Of a stretch of 64,000 bases of DNA, positions 62,285-64,000 are shown piece after piece. Location: NCBI GenBank assembly GCA_963735065.1, contig CAVTJL010000001.1, positions 1,922,001 to 1,986,000 of the forward strand, given 5' to 3'. The notes under the pieces were generated by a model. The model had not been told where the DNA came from, did no database searches, and worked only from the letters and a program-made list of their open reading frames with translations. The stretch is from CAVTJL01 sp963735065 (GTDB lineage Bacteria > Pseudomonadota > Alphaproteobacteria > Geminicoccales > Geminicoccaceae). The stretch's first letter is position 1. Every line of letters starts with the position of its first letter. Position numbers and translations under genes: made by a program.

Positions 62285-62998
62285 TCAGGCCGCTGCCGAC
62301 TCGGGCGTGCTCACGCGCGCCTGGTCGATCAGGGCCATATCGGTATCCAGATGGGCTGCGATCGCATCGGCCTTGAGGCCGATGCCGCGCAGCATGAAGC
62401 GGACCATGTCGGCGAAGATCCGATCGGATTCGCCGCCATACTGAAAGGTGGAGCGGCCGCTGAGGCGGCCGATCGCGAAGAGCGCGGCGACGTGGTGGCC
62501 GAACCAGAAGGCATTCTCCGGGCAGATCGCCTCCGACTCCAGATCGCCGGCGACGGCGGCCGCCTCGAGGGAGGCCCGGAACTTCGGGAACACGCGCTCC
62601 ATGACCCAGTCGAAGATCAGCCGCGCGTACTCGCCATCCTCGAGAAAGCTGTTCAGCACGAGGCGGTTCTTCACCTCGCGGTCGATAGGATCGCACAGTG
62701 CGCCCAGCGCCACGTGCTGGACGAGCTGCTTGCTCATCTCGACCAGCGCGGCGGTCGATGGCTCCAGGGCATTCACCCGCTCGAGCGCAGGATCGCCCTC
62801 ACAGCCGCCGAGGAGAATCTCGTGATAGAGCGCCGCCTTGCTCGGGAAGTGCTGAAAGACAAGCGCTTCCGACACCCCAGCGGCGCGGGCGATCTCCCGG
62901 GTCGTCGTGCCCGCGAAGCCCTTGCGCGCGAAGAGCGGCATCGCCGCTGCGACAATCGCGCGACGCCGCTCCTCCGAGTCGAGACGAACCTTGGCCAT
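62285..62998 (-). CDS. TetR/AcrR-family transcriptional regulator
   Basis: 237 aa. The N-terminal helix-turn-helix is typical: RRRAIVAAAMPLFARKGFAG, TTTREIARAAGVSEALVFQH, FPSKAALYHEIL. The C-terminal ligand domain has no assignable family. It is the first gene of an operon with the efflux adaptor and pump and has a palindromic site directly upstream, so it is most likely the local repressor, released when a pump substrate binds. Confidence 0.9.
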   Translation of the reverse strand: MAKVRLDSEERRRAIVAAAMPLFARKGFAGTTTREIARAAGVSEALVFQHFPSKAALYHEILLGGCEGDPALERVNALEPSTAALVEMSKQLVQHVALGALCDPIDREVKNRLVLNSFLEDGEYARLIFDWVMERVFPKFRASLEAAAVAGDLESEAICPENAFWFGHHVAALFAIGRLSGRSTFQYGGESDRIFADMVRFMLRGIGLKADAIAAHLDTDMALIDQARVSTPESAAA

Positions 62999-63004
62999 TC
63001 GCGC

Positions 63005-63022
63005 TAAGTAAGCGCTCGCTCA
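63005..63022 (-). promoter_or_regulatory. Candidate TetR operator of the efflux operon
   Basis: TAAGTAAGC and GCTCGCTCA form an 18-bp imperfect inverted repeat (T-AG--AGC in each arm) that begins 7 bp upstream of the tetR start codon. The place and size suit autorepression by a TetR dimer. Also within reach of the divergent M81 gene start at 63169. Confidence 0.5.
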
Positions 63023-63168
63023 GGACACGTCAATCCCGTTGCTGCAGTGCGGGATAATCGTTGAAGCCGGGCTTGGTGCGTGGCGTGAGGCTGTGCAGTG
63101 GCAGGTTGCGCATCGAAGCGCGACGCAACAAGGTGTGGCGGTTACGGAATGAGGGGAGGGAGCCCAGG

Positions 63169-64000
63169 ATGCGCCTGTTTGTGGCGTCGCTCGCAACCGA
63201 GACCAACACATTCGCGCCGATGCCGACCTCGCTCGAGGACTTCAAGGAGGCGTTCTACGCGCCGCCCGGGAAGCATCCGGACAAGCCGCAGCTCTGCACG
63301 GCACCTCTTTGGGTCGCGCGCCGGCGGGCCCGCGAGGAGGGTTTCGAGCTGGTCGAGGGGAGCTGCGCTTGGGCCGAGCCCTCCGGCACCGTCGCGCGAG
63401 CGGCCTATGAGGAGCTGAGGGACGAGATCCTGGGCCAGCTACGGGCTGCGATGCCCGTCGACGGCGTGCTCCTCGGCCTTCATGGTGCCATGGTCGCGCA
63501 TGGCTATGACGACTGCGAGGGCGACCTCATCGCCCGCGCCCGAGAGATTGTAGGGCCTTCCGTGCCGATCGGCGTCGAGCACGATCCTCATTGTCATCTG
63601 ACCGAGAAGCGCCTCGCTGGCTGCGACATCCTCATCTGCTTCAAGGAGTTCCCGCACACCGACACGGTGGAGCGGGCGGAGGAGGTGGTCGAGCTGACCC
63701 TCAGAGCCATCCGTGGCGAGATCCGACCCGTGAAGTCGGTGTTCGACTGCCGCATGATCGCGAGCTATCCGACCTCCCGCGAGCCGATGCGCGGGTTTGT
63801 CGACCGTATCAAGGCGCTCGAGGGAAAGGACGGCGTGCTGTCGATCTCCGTGGCGCACGGCTTTCCCTATGGCGACGTGCCCGAGCTGGGCACACGGGTT
63901 CTCGTTATCACCGACGATCGGAAGGCCGAGGGTGACAGCCTCGCCGAGCGGCTCGGCCGTGAGCTGATCGGACTTCGGGGCACGACGACACCGCCCTACC
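63169..64000 (+). CDS. M81-family metallopeptidase (MlrC/microcystinase-like), truncated by window end
   Basis: 277 residues are visible and the frame is still open at base 64000; full members are about 490 aa. MRLFVASLATETNTFAPMPT is the classic MlrC start. GVLLGLHGAMVAHGYDDCEG, IGVEHDPHCHLTE with likely zinc ligands, and ICFKEFPHTDTVERAEEVVE follow. The family is named for the enzyme that degrades linearised microcystin; most members are of unknown substrate, probably small peptides or amides. A GGGGAGGG stretch precedes the ATG. It is divergent from the tetR operon. Confidence 0.88.
   Translation, partial: MRLFVASLATETNTFAPMPTSLEDFKEAFYAPPGKHPDKPQLCTAPLWVARRRAREEGFELVEGSCAWAEPSGTVARAAYEELRDEILGQLRAAMPVDGVLLGLHGAMVAHGYDDCEGDLIARAREIVGPSVPIGVEHDPHCHLTEKRLAGCDILICFKEFPHTDTVERAEEVVELTLRAIRGEIRPVKSVFDCRMIASYPTSREPMRGFVDRIKALEGKDGVLSISVAHGFPYGDVPELGTRVLVITDDRKAEGDSLAERLGRELIGLRGTTTPPY

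Overview
The window looks like a chromosomal segment from a GC-rich alphaproteobacterium, probably close to the Rhodospirillales or Geminicoccales. The evidence is an alphaproteobacterial circularly permuted two-piece tmRNA gene beside an alpha-type SspB adaptor, a cytochrome c / kdsB / pheA gene order that I associate with this class, and dispersed CCTCG-type palindromic repeats. I see no plasmid, phage, insertion sequence or CRISPR signature. Nearly everything is core or near-core metabolism, and the species cannot be named from this sequence.

Layout, left to right. 0-1.7 kb: the tail of an unknown gene, a cluster of palindromic repeats with an approximately 190-bp tandem duplication, then a YqjI-like PadR metal regulator with a DUF2218 partner. 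1.7-6.6 kb (minus strand): maeB malic enzyme, mgtE and a frameshifted isovaleryl-CoA dehydrogenase. 6.7-13.4 kb: a decayed AGE-family epimerase, a RclA/MerA-like flavoprotein, a DUF2189 membrane protein, tRNA-Leu, lipB, an exported pentapeptide-repeat protein, a methyltransferase, an AT-rich gap and an SDR-fold protein without the usual catalytic residues. 13.4-25.2 kb: a PAS-GGDEF-EAL protein, NAD(P)HX repair enzyme, TerB-like protein, psuG, a receiver-Hpt protein, an OmpA-like lipoprotein, moaA, NAD kinase and a Cys/Met-metabolism PLP enzyme. 25.2-34.2 kb: apt, aspartate aminotransferase, an N-formylglutamate amidohydrolase-like protein, tRNA-Val and a leucine-catabolism (liu) cluster with a secreted GH28 pectinase gene inside it.

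34.3-46.3 kb: pheA-kdsB, a diheme cytochrome c, an inositol-monophosphatase-like phosphatase, a complete yejABEF-type peptide transporter, an MltF-like lytic transglycosylase and thyX. 46.3-48.7 kb: ssrA, sspB and fumC. 48.7-55.1 kb: an AsmA-like protein, xerC and priA. 55.1-57.8 kb: modABC with a candidate molybdate operator. 57.9-63.0 kb: a tetR-MFP-RND efflux operon. 63.2 kb to the end: a truncated M81/MlrC-like gene.

Genes that appear to work together: isovaleryl-CoA dehydrogenase, both methylcrotonyl-CoA carboxylase subunits and methylglutaconyl-CoA hydratase cover three consecutive steps of leucine degradation, yet two of these four genes carry a single-base insertion. ssrA and sspB form a tagging and tag-recognition pair. 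The Yej transporter and transglycosylase may form a murein-peptide recycling unit. moaA and modABC both serve molybdenum cofactor supply.
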